DNA of 64,000 nucleotides from Actinoalloteichus fjordicus (GTDB taxonomy: Bacteria > Actinomycetota > Actinomycetes > Mycobacteriales > Pseudonocardiaceae): contig NZ_CP016076.1 in assembly GCF_001941625.1 (NCBI RefSeq), forward strand, positions 5,688,001 through 5,752,000. Direction: 5' to 3'. The notes below the pieces were generated by a model, which did no database searches, was not told where the DNA came from, and was given only the letters and a program-made list of their open reading frames with translations. Shown here piece after piece: positions 16,715 through 24,344 of this stretch. A program made the position numbers and the translations under genes. Within the stretch, counting starts at the first letter, position 1; every line of letters begins with the position of its first letter.

Positions 16715-16843
16715 ATGCGGGCCGTGCAGCTCGCCGGCTTCGGCGGGCCGGATCGATTCGTCTACCGCGACGACGTCGCCGACCCGGTGGCAGGCCCCGG
16801 CGAAATCCGCGTCGACGTCGGCGCTGCCGCGATCGACATAAGC
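16715..16843 (+). pseudogene. 5' remnant of a quinone-oxidoreductase/MDR gene
   Basis: The first 40 or so codons encode MRAVQLAGFGGPDRF..., then a VADPVAGPGEIRVDVGAAAID-like segment. This is the conserved N-terminus of zinc-independent medium-chain quinone oxidoreductases (normally about 320 aa). Homology then stops, and the convergent regulator gene ends at 16885, so at least 85% of the gene is missing. A good ribosome site (AGGAGAATGTC) and an operator remain. The exact right boundary of the remnant is uncertain. Confidence 0.75.
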
Positions 16844-16884
16844 GACACCGGCGGAGACGACGAGCCCGCGACGAGCGCACGTCG

Positions 16885-17976
16885 TCAGAAGGCCAGTCCC
16901 CCGCAGGATTCCCGGACCTCCAGCGTCGGCCACAGCTCGACCCGATGGACCGGGCGCATCCCGCCCTCAGCCGCGCGGGCCAGCGCCAGCTCGGCAGCGA
17001 GGCGACCGAGCCGATGCTTCTGCGGCCGGACGGCCGTCAGCGGTGGATCGGACGCGGCGGCGACCTCGTCGTCATAGGACACCACCGCGAGGTCGCCCGG
17101 CACGTCGATCCCCAGGTCACGGGCGCGTTCCAGCATCCCGACGGCCTCCCGATCGGAGTGCACCAGCATGGCGCGGACGCCGTCCCGTCGACAACTGAGC
17201 AGCACGTCGTCGTAGGTGGCTGGCCAGCCTGCCGTGCCGTAGGCGGGGACCTCGACGTCGATCCGGTCGGACCTCGGCAGCCCGAGTTCGGCCGTGGTGT
17301 CCCGCCAGCCGGTGCGCAGGGCTCGGCTGGTGGGGCTGGATCGCGAGGTCACCAGCGCCACGGATCGGTGCCCCAGCGTGACGAGATGCCGGACGGCGAG
17401 CCCGGCGCCCATGGCGTGCGCGGTGGTGGCGGCGTCGAGCGCCAGCATCGGCAGTTCCGGCGGGGGACGACGCTCGACGAGCACGACCGATGCGGCCAGT
17501 CCGCCCAGCCAGCGCAGCAGTTCGCGCCCCGCGTCGCCGGAGACGACCGGGGCGACCAGCAGGGTCTTCACTCCCCGATCGAGGAGATCGTTGATCTGTC
17601 GGCGGTCCTCGCCGGGCTGGTAGTGGGTCACGCGCATCACGAGGCGACCGTCGGCGGCGGCAACGGCGGCCTGCGCACCTTGGATGACGTGCGGCCAGTA
17701 GTACTCCACCGAGGGAACGACCATGCCGACGGCGGTGCGCAGCACCGTCGCGCCGAAGACGGAGCCGCGCGGCCCGGCGTCCTGGGCGCCGCGCCGAGGC
17801 AGGGTGATCCCGCCGTGCACTCGGACCACCAGCCCGCGATCGGCCAGGGCCGTGACGTCGCGCCGCACGGTGACGGCGGAGACGCGCAGCAGCGTCACCA
17901 GCTCGGAGAGCCGGGCGCCGCCGCAGCGGCGGACGAACGCGAGGATGGCGTCCTGTCGCTGAGCTGCCAGGGTCAC
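16885..17976 (-). CDS. DeoR-type HTH fused to LacI-type sensor, transcriptional regulator
   Basis: Hybrid regulator of 363 aa. The N-terminus is a DeoR winged helix (QRQDAILAFVRRCGGARLSELVTLLRVSAVTVRRDVTALADRGLVVRVHGG) instead of a LacI headpiece. From about residue 80 it has a LacI/periplasmic-binding sensor domain (GMVVPSVEYYWPHVIQGAQAAVAAA, VRHLVTLGHRSVALVTSR, DLAVVSYDDEVAAASDPPLTAVRPQ). GTG at 17976 overlaps the stop of the upstream lyase gene as GTGA, so it is translationally coupled to its probable target. It most likely senses a sugar or oligosaccharide and controls the divergent transport operon. Confidence 0.88.
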   Translation of the reverse strand: MTLAAQRQDAILAFVRRCGGARLSELVTLLRVSAVTVRRDVTALADRGLVVRVHGGITLPRRGAQDAGPRGSVFGATVLRTAVGMVVPSVEYYWPHVIQGAQAAVAAADGRLVMRVTHYQPGEDRRQINDLLDRGVKTLLVAPVVSGDAGRELLRWLGGLAASVVLVERRPPPELPMLALDAATTAHAMGAGLAVRHLVTLGHRSVALVTSRSSPTSRALRTGWRDTTAELGLPRSDRIDVEVPAYGTAGWPATYDDVLLSCRRDGVRAMLVHSDREAVGMLERARDLGIDVPGDLAVVSYDDEVAAASDPPLTAVRPQKHRLGRLAAELALARAAEGGMRPVHRVELWPTLEVRESCGGLAF

Positions 17977-20123
17977 GGCGCGGCCTCCAGTCGAACGCGG
18001 GCGGCGGTCACCGTCGGGGAGACGGCGGCGAGGGTGAGCCTGGTGAGCTGCGCACCCCAGGAGCCGCGCAGCAGCGGATCGGTCAGTGGACGGTGTTCGA
18101 GTTCGGCGACGAGCGAGGTCGGGTCCCAGCTCACCAGCAGCGACCGCCCCGAGGCCGGGGTCACGAGTGCCCGCCCGGAGGCCAGTTCGACGGTGCCGGT
18201 GAGGACATGTCGCACGAGCACCGGCGTCGCGTCGCCGCGAGCCCGGGAATCGCCGAGAGCCCAGGAGTCGTCGATGAGGACGTGGGCCGGTTCCCATTCG
18301 GCGGCCCGGACCAGCCGCACGGTCCGCGACCACCGGGTGAGCAGGCCTGCGGGATAGGCGTCGGTCAGCTCGGCGTGCAGCGCGGTGGTCTGGTCGGCCT
18401 GCTCGACGGAGACCTCGCGCGCGGCGTGGGCGGCCCCGGGCAGCTGGCCCGCACCGGGCTCGGGGACGTTGTGCCATTCACTGCGCAGCGGCCAGGCCGC
18501 GTAGCGGTCCGCACCGAAGCTGCCCGAGGTGTAGGTGGGCTGGCCGACATCCACGACCAGCGGTGTTCCGTCGAGCGCGACCCAGTAGGAGCCGACGTCG
18601 AGGTGGTTGTGTCGTTCGCCGTTGTGGCCCGCCTTCGCGGCCAGGGTGAGGCCGTGTGTGGTGCCCGCCGTCTCGCGGGCGACGAGCACCTGCACGCGGG
18701 GCAGCCAGCCATCGCGGCTCAGCCAGGAGCCCTGCTCCTCGTCGGCGGCGGCGGCCGGAGCGGTGGGCCGCTCGGCGCCGACGGACGGGCCGCCGGGCGC
18801 GGCGCGGCAGGCAGCGGACCGCTCGACGTCGGGGCCGGCCGACTCGACGTCGGCACGGTCCACGCCGGACCGAACCGACCCGGCCCGTCCTGCGGCGGCA
18901 CGGGCGGCCGTGTGGGCAGCACGCCAGTCCGCATCGACGAGCCCGGTCAGCGCGCTGCCGAGCCCGGACTCCGGCCGGACCGCGAACGGGTCCCGCCCGC
19001 CTCGGGCGGCCGCATGCTCGCAGACGGCCTGCTCGGACAGTGCCCGTCCCCAGCGATGAGCGACGTGCCAGGGCTGGGCGCCGGACAGCCGGGCCGGGCC
19101 GTCGCCCGCGTTGACGTACCAGAGCCCGCCGAGATGCATGCGGTGCGGAAAGCGGGCCAGGCTCGCGAAGATCGGCAGTCCCCTGGCGTCCAGCGCCGGA
19201 CCGCCCACCGTGGCGAGCAGGTCGAGCGACTCCCACAGCCGCCCCGCGCCGTGCCACCAGTACGCCACGCCCTCGTCGATCCCGCCGTCGTCCGGCAGCG
19301 CGGCGAGGAACCGATCGAGTCCGGCAGGCACCAGCCGGATCACGGCGGCCTGCTCGGCGGGATCGTCGAGCAGCGCCAGTGCGGCGATCAGCACGGCACT
19401 GTGAATCCACGGGTTCCAGTTGTCGGCGGGCCGGTCCAGCCCCAGCCAGGGCCAGTCCCGCCGGGTGGTGAACGGCGTGAGGAGCCGAGCCCGCACCTCG
19501 CGTCGAATCCGGCGGCGCAGGCCGGGCACGCGGCGGTCCAGGTGCGGACCGAGAACGTGATCCGCCCAGGCCAGCAGGCCGCCGACCTCGGCGGCACCGA
19601 GGTCGAGATAGGGGTCGTCCGGATCGGGCAGCACCTCGCGACGCGCTGCGGTGTGCGAGTCATGGGGCGCCCAGCACCACGTGCTCATCTCGCACAGGGC
19701 CACGATTCCGTCCGCTGCGGCGTCGAGATCGGGCACGACGCCGGGCGGCGCATCGGCCTCGGCGTGTTCGCCGGACAGCACTGCGGCGAGGACGAACCCG
19801 GCGGTGCGCGTCCGGAGCAGACGCGCGGCGTCCTCGTGCGCGGTGCGGTTGCCGTCGCGGAAGGCACGGGCCCAGTCCGAGGCATGCAGCGGCGGCGCGG
19901 AGCGGGCTCGCTGCTCCGCCGCGAGCCGAAGCAGCCCGTCCCGAGTCCGCGGATCGACCGCGTCCCAGACGCTGCGATCGGTCACCGGAGGAACGGGCAG
20001 CCGAGTCCTGGCATCACGCAGAGCGAGCACGACAGGATCGGGGTCACCGGGCTCCCGCATGCCTCCGTCACCGAGAATCGCCTGCTCTCCGGCGAGCAGG
20101 CCTGCGAGAAGACCGTCTGCCAC
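17973..20123 (-). CDS. heparinase II/III-like polysaccharide lyase
   Basis: Large enzyme of 716 aa with an N-terminal alpha/alpha-toroid and C-terminal beta-sandwich, the heparinase II/III architecture. Such enzymes cleave uronic-acid-containing polysaccharides by beta-elimination. Family landmarks are NWNPWIHSAV, the Tyr/His segment VAYWWHGAGR, and the metal/substrate segment GHNGERHNHLDVGSYWVALDGTPLVVDVGQPTYT. About 50 residues of Ala/Glu/Arg/Pro-rich low-complexity sequence form a linker between the domains (18740-18900). No signal peptide is seen, so it likely acts on imported oligosaccharide. The GTG start at 20123 has CAGGAG at ideal spacing; a GTG at 20159 lacks one. Confidence 0.85.
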   Translation of the reverse strand: MADGLLAGLLAGEQAILGDGGMREPGDPDPVVLALRDARTRLPVPPVTDRSVWDAVDPRTRDGLLRLAAEQRARSAPPLHASDWARAFRDGNRTAHEDAARLLRTRTAGFVLAAVLSGEHAEADAPPGVVPDLDAAADGIVALCEMSTWCWAPHDSHTAARREVLPDPDDPYLDLGAAEVGGLLAWADHVLGPHLDRRVPGLRRRIRREVRARLLTPFTTRRDWPWLGLDRPADNWNPWIHSAVLIAALALLDDPAEQAAVIRLVPAGLDRFLAALPDDGGIDEGVAYWWHGAGRLWESLDLLATVGGPALDARGLPIFASLARFPHRMHLGGLWYVNAGDGPARLSGAQPWHVAHRWGRALSEQAVCEHAAARGGRDPFAVRPESGLGSALTGLVDADWRAAHTAARAAAGRAGSVRSGVDRADVESAGPDVERSAACRAAPGGPSVGAERPTAPAAAADEEQGSWLSRDGWLPRVQVLVARETAGTTHGLTLAAKAGHNGERHNHLDVGSYWVALDGTPLVVDVGQPTYTSGSFGADRYAAWPLRSEWHNVPEPGAGQLPGAAHAAREVSVEQADQTTALHAELTDAYPAGLLTRWSRTVRLVRAAEWEPAHVLIDDSWALGDSRARGDATPVLVRHVLTGTVELASGRALVTPASGRSLLVSWDPTSLVAELEHRPLTDPLLRGSWGAQLTRLTLAAVSPTVTAARVRLEAAP

Positions 20124-20225
20124 TTTCGCTCCTGATCGATTGTGATCGGTTCTGGCCACAATGATTGACCACGAACGATTTCACACGATGGAGTGACGCA
20201 GGTAACTGCCAGAAGGGAATCAGCA
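20124..20225. promoter_or_regulatory. divergent promoter region of the polysaccharide locus
   Basis: This 102-bp region between two divergent transcription units is visibly richer in A/T than its surroundings. It contains the inverted 6-mers ATTGTG and CACAAT, together with related GATTG and ATTGACC/CGATTTCAC words. These are candidate binding sites for the DeoR/LacI hybrid regulator encoded at 16885. The exact operator cannot be fixed by eye. Confidence 0.45.
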
Positions 20226-21551
20226 ATGGGGCTTGATACCGGCTGGTCGCGCCGCGCCTTCCTCCGCGCCTCGGCCTGCACCGCCGTCGCCGTCTCGGGC
20301 GGGTCACTGCTCGCGGGCTGCGCCACCTCGACGAGCGCGCCGCCCGGAGCCACCACGGTCCGGCTGTGGTCCTGGTTGACCGGGATGGATCGCTATGTCG
20401 CGGCGTTCAACGCGTCCCAGCGCGAGGTCCACGTGGAGCTGAGTGTGCTGGCCGCCGGGCTCTCCGGCGGCTATGCGCAGCAGACGAACGCGATCCGCGC
20501 ACACAACGCGCCCGACATCATGCACGTCGAGTACCAGGGTCTGATCCAGATCCTCGCCACGGGCGGCCTGCGCGACATCACCGAGGAGACCGCCGATCTG
20601 GCCGACGGCTACTCGCCTGCCGCCTGGCAGGCCGTGCGGCCGGACGGTCGTACCTGGGCGGTGCCGATGGACATGGCGCCGATGGCCTTCTACTACCGCA
20701 AAGACCTCTTCGACGAGGCCGGGCTTCCCGTGCCGCGCACCTGGGAGGAGTTCCGCGGAGCCGCCGAGACGATCCGCACGCTGGACTCCGACGCGCGCAT
20801 CACGACGTTCCCGCTGAACGACGGCTCCTTCTTCGCGGGGATGTCCTGGCAGGCGGGCGACCCGTGGTGGGAGATCGACGGAGACACCTGGGTGGTCGAC
20901 GTCGCGGGCGAGGGCACGCTGCGCACCGGCGAGTACTGGCAGGACCTGATCAGCGCCGACCTGGTGGGCAGCGGATCGACCGGCACCCAGGACTGGATCG
21001 CCGCCATGCACGACGGGCGGCTGTGGGGGCTGCTCGGCGCCTCGTGGAGCGTCGGGACGCTGCAGAAGTCGATTCCCGACGACCGAGGCCGCTGGGCCGT
21101 GACCACCATGCCCACCTGGGGCGGCGAGCCCGCCAACGGGATTCAAGGCGGCACGGCGTTCGGCGTCTCACGGGAGAGCGAGGTGCCGGAGGCGGCGCTG
21201 ACATTCCTGCGGTGGCTGAGCACCGATCCCGAGGTGCCGCGCATCGGCTCCGAGTTCACCTCGCCGTTCCCCGCCTACCTGCCCAACCGGGAGGTGGCGC
21301 GCGGGCTGGCCCCGAGCGACTACTTCGTCGGCGATCCGGTCTACGACGTGCTGGACGAGGCCGACTCCCGAGTGCCGGACTGGACATGGGGCCCCAATGC
21401 CCTCGGTCTCTTCTCGACGGTCGCCGACGCCTTCGGCGGCGTCACCGGCGGGCGCACCACCATTCCGGAGGCGCTGGCGGGCGTACAGGCCGCCGCCGTG
21501 GCGGGAATGCGCGACCGGGGCCTGTCGGTGCGCGAGCGGAGGCAGTCATGA
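20226..21551 (+). CDS. ABC transporter, sugar-binding lipoprotein
   Basis: Extracytoplasmic carbohydrate-binding protein of 441 aa. The signal carries a twin-arginine motif (SRRAFLRAS) and a lipobox LLAGC, so it is probably exported folded via Tat and lipid-anchored. The body is a family 1 solute-binding protein (TVRLWSWLTGMDRYVAAFNASQ...; PMDMAPMAFYYRKDLFDEAGLPVPRTWEEF). ATG at 20226 follows AGAAGGGAATC. It is the first gene of a five-gene operon; the next ATG overlaps its stop. The context suggests oligosaccharides from a uronic-acid polymer. Confidence 0.92.
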   Translation: MGLDTGWSRRAFLRASACTAVAVSGGSLLAGCATSTSAPPGATTVRLWSWLTGMDRYVAAFNASQREVHVELSVLAAGLSGGYAQQTNAIRAHNAPDIMHVEYQGLIQILATGGLRDITEETADLADGYSPAAWQAVRPDGRTWAVPMDMAPMAFYYRKDLFDEAGLPVPRTWEEFRGAAETIRTLDSDARITTFPLNDGSFFAGMSWQAGDPWWEIDGDTWVVDVAGEGTLRTGEYWQDLISADLVGSGSTGTQDWIAAMHDGRLWGLLGASWSVGTLQKSIPDDRGRWAVTTMPTWGGEPANGIQGGTAFGVSRESEVPEAALTFLRWLSTDPEVPRIGSEFTSPFPAYLPNREVARGLAPSDYFVGDPVYDVLDEADSRVPDWTWGPNALGLFSTVADAFGGVTGGRTTIPEALAGVQAAAVAGMRDRGLSVRERRQS

Positions 21552-22480
21552 CCGTCGTCGCGCCGTCCGGCGAGCCCACCGCGTCGAAGAGGTCGACGGG
21601 ACCGCAACCGCGACGCCGAGGCAGGCTGCGCCTGGCACCGCTGGTGCTGGCGGCGCCGTTCGCGCTGCTGCTGACGGGCACGGTCCTCGTCCCGATCGGC
21701 TATGCCCTCTACCTGAGCCTGTTCACCGAACGACTCACCGGCCTCGGCTTCGCCGGGCCGCAGGAGGTCTTCGTCTGGCTGGCCAACTACGCCGAGGTGC
21801 TCGGCGATCCCGCCTTCCTGACGAGTCTGGTCAACGTGGCGGTCTACGCCCTGGTCCACGTCCCGCTGATGCTGGGCTGCGCACTGGTGCTGGCCCTGCT
21901 GCTGGACGGCGCGGTGAAGCGCCTTCGCCAGATGTGGTCGCTGATGGTGTTCCTGCCGTACGCCGTGCCCGGCGTGATCGCGGGCCTGATCTGGTCCTAC
22001 CTGTTCAGCCCCGGCATCGGACCGCTCAACGACGTGCTGCCGTGGAATCCCCTCGGCGCCGACGGCGTGCTGCCCTCGATCGTCGTGATGGCCACCTGGC
22101 AGTGGATGGGCTACAACATGATCATCTTCTACACGGCGTTGCGGACCGTGCCGCGCGACGTGCTGGAGGCGGCCAAGGTCGACGGCGCCGGGCCGATCCG
22201 CACCGCACTGTCGATCAAAGTGCCGATGATCCGGCCGACGATCTTCGTGGCGCTGGTCTTCACCGTCATCGGCTCCCTCCAGCTGTTCACCGAGCCGCTC
22301 ATCCTCAGCTCGTTTACCAACTCCGTGACCAGCACCTGGACCCCGAGCCTCTACGTGTACGAGGCGGCGTTCATCACCAACGACTACGGCCGGGCCGCCG
22401 CAGCCTCCCTCGTGCTGGCCATCGCCTCGGCAGTGTTGTCGGCGCTGGTCATGCGACTGTCCACCCGGAGGGCTCGATGA
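21548..22480 (+). CDS. ABC sugar transporter permease (MalF-like)
   Basis: Inner-membrane permease of 310 aa with six hydrophobic segments. The EAA loop that docks the ATPase reads LEAAKVDGAGPIRTALSIKVPMIRPT. It starts with ATGA overlapping the binding-protein stop and ends overlapping the next permease, so the three are translationally coupled. No ATPase is encoded in this locus; a shared MsiK-type ATPase is the usual solution in actinomycetes (inference). Confidence 0.92.
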   Translation: MTVVAPSGEPTASKRSTGPQPRRRGRLRLAPLVLAAPFALLLTGTVLVPIGYALYLSLFTERLTGLGFAGPQEVFVWLANYAEVLGDPAFLTSLVNVAVYALVHVPLMLGCALVLALLLDGAVKRLRQMWSLMVFLPYAVPGVIAGLIWSYLFSPGIGPLNDVLPWNPLGADGVLPSIVVMATWQWMGYNMIIFYTALRTVPRDVLEAAKVDGAGPIRTALSIKVPMIRPTIFVALVFTVIGSLQLFTEPLILSSFTNSVTSTWTPSLYVYEAAFITNDYGRAAAASLVLAIASAVLSALVMRLSTRRAR

Positions 22481-23331
22481 CCACGACCAGACCGACCTCC
22501 CGCTGGACCTCGCGGGGCGCCGTCCACGCGCTGCTGCTGCTGGCCGCCCTCTACAGCGTGCTGCCGCTGATCTGGCTGCTGACCTCGGCCACGAAGAACG
22601 TCGGCGACTTCTCCACGACCGGCGCGTTCGAGCTGGGCGAGTGGAATCTCATGGGCAACATGCGCGACCTGTTCGCCGAGGAGAACGGCATCTTCCTCGA
22701 CTGGGCTCGCAACTCCCTGCTGTACGCGGGAGCAGGCGCGCTGCTGGGCGCGCTGATCTGCACGGCCTGCGGATACGCCATCGCCCGGCTGGACTTCCCC
22801 GGCCGCAGGCTGCTGTTCGCCGTCACGCTGGCGGGCGTCCTGGTCCCCACCACCGCACTGGCCCTCCCGCTCTATCTGCTGGCCACGGAACTGCGCATCG
22901 TCGACACGTTCTGGGCGGTGTTCATCCCGCTGCTGACCAACCCCTTCGGCGTCTATCTCGCGCGCGCCTATGCCGAGGCAGCCGTGCCGAACGAGCTGCT
23001 GGAGGCCGCACGCATCGACGGCGCGGGCGAACTGCGGACCTTCGTCACCGTCGCGCTGCCGCTGCTGCGGCCCGGCGTGGTCACCATCCTGCTGTTCCAG
23101 TTCGTCGGCATCTGGAACAACTTCTTCCTGCCCCTGGTCATGCTCACCGATCCGAAGCTGTTCCCCGTCACCCTCGGCCTCTTCCAATGGAGTTCCCGCG
23201 TGTCGCAGTTCCCGTACTACAACCCGCTGGTCATCACCGGGTCCCTGCTGGCCGTGGTGCCGCTGGTGCTCGCGTTCGTCGTCCTGCAACGACAGTGGCG
23301 GTCCGGCCTGGCCGCCGGGAGCGTGAAGTGA
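22477..23331 (+). CDS. ABC sugar transporter permease (MalG-like)
   Basis: Second permease of 284 aa. Six membrane segments and the EAA loop LLEAARIDGAGELRTFVTVALPLLRPG are seen, followed by the typical WNNFFLPLVMLTDPKLFPVTLGL stretch and the C-terminal QRQWRSGLAAGSVK. It pairs with the permease just upstream (ATGA overlap), and its TGA stop overlaps the GTG start of the dehydrogenase gene. Confidence 0.92.
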   Translation: MTTTRPTSRWTSRGAVHALLLLAALYSVLPLIWLLTSATKNVGDFSTTGAFELGEWNLMGNMRDLFAEENGIFLDWARNSLLYAGAGALLGALICTACGYAIARLDFPGRRLLFAVTLAGVLVPTTALALPLYLLATELRIVDTFWAVFIPLLTNPFGVYLARAYAEAAVPNELLEAARIDGAGELRTFVTVALPLLRPGVVTILLFQFVGIWNNFFLPLVMLTDPKLFPVTLGLFQWSSRVSQFPYYNPLVITGSLLAVVPLVLAFVVLQRQWRSGLAAGSVK

Positions 23332-24344
23332 CGCCGCACCGGCCGGAGACGATGCTGGTGATGGGCGCCGAGGCGTTCGCAGCCCAGTTCGGCCCCGCCG
23401 AGCACGACCGCCTGCGGACGCTGGCGAGCCTCGGCGATCCGGTGCACACCGAGGAGCTGACCTCCCCGGCGGCGCGGCGCAGGCTCGCCGAGGTCGAGGT
23501 GCTGATCACCTCCTGGGGAGCCCCGCCGCTGGACGCGGAGGTGCTGCGGGCAGCGCCCGGTCTGCGGGCCGTCCTGCACGCGGCGGGCAGCGTCCGAGGT
23601 CACGTCGGCGATGAGGTCTTCGATCGGGACATCCTGGTGACCACGGCCGCGGCGGCCAACGCCGAGCCGGTCGCCCAGTTCACCCTGGCCTCGGTGCTGT
23701 GGGCGTTCAAGAAGGTGCCGTTCCTGGCGGCCGACGCCCGCGTGCACCGAGCCGACTGGAGCTACCGAGACGGGCGCGGGCCGCTCTCCGGCCGCGACCG
23801 CACGGTGGTCGTCCTCGGCTACTCACGCGTGGGACGCCGCGTCGTCGACCTGCTCGTGTCGCTGGCGGTGGCACGGGTCCTGGTGGTGGACCCGGTCGTC
23901 GATCCCGCCGTGATCACCGCCGCCGGAGCCGAGCCCGTGAGCCTGGCCGAGGCACTGCCGCAGGCGGACGTGCTGAGCCTGCACGCCCCGTCACTCCCCG
24001 AGACCCGACATCTCATCGGCGCCGCCGAGCTGGCCGCCCTGCCCCCGGGATCGGTGCTGATCAACACGGCTCGGGGCGCGCTGGTCGACACCGCCGCGCT
24101 CACCTCGGCCTGTCAGCGGGACGGGCTGCACGCGATCCTGGACGTCACCGAGCCGGAGCCGCTGCCCGCCGACTCCCCGCTGTACGACCTGCCGAACGTG
24201 GTGATCACCCCGCACATCGCGGGCTCGCTCGACTCCGAGACCCGCAGACTCACGGCGGCGGCCCTGACCGAGCTGGAACGCCTCGGCGCCGGTCTGCCCG
24301 CCCTGGACGAGGTCACCCGAGAGACCAGGGCGGCGCAGGCATGA
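23328..24344 (+). CDS. D-2-hydroxyacid dehydrogenase (NAD-dependent)
   Basis: Oxidoreductase of 338 aa. The NAD-binding Rossmann loop is VVLGYSRVGRRVVDLL, the signature reads LPPGSVLINTARGALVDTAAL, and the catalytic His is in VITPHIAGSLDSETR. Family members reduce 2-oxo acids to D-2-hydroxyacids or the reverse. It sits between transporter and DUF2264 genes with 4-bp overlaps at both ends, so it probably handles an acidic sugar derivative released by the lyase. GTG at 23328 is fixed by the overlap; no better start is visible. Confidence 0.88.
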   Translation: MTPHRPETMLVMGAEAFAAQFGPAEHDRLRTLASLGDPVHTEELTSPAARRRLAEVEVLITSWGAPPLDAEVLRAAPGLRAVLHAAGSVRGHVGDEVFDRDILVTTAAAANAEPVAQFTLASVLWAFKKVPFLAADARVHRADWSYRDGRGPLSGRDRTVVVLGYSRVGRRVVDLLVSLAVARVLVVDPVVDPAVITAAGAEPVSLAEALPQADVLSLHAPSLPETRHLIGAAELAALPPGSVLINTARGALVDTAALTSACQRDGLHAILDVTEPEPLPADSPLYDLPNVVITPHIAGSLDSETRRLTAAALTELERLGAGLPALDEVTRETRAAQA

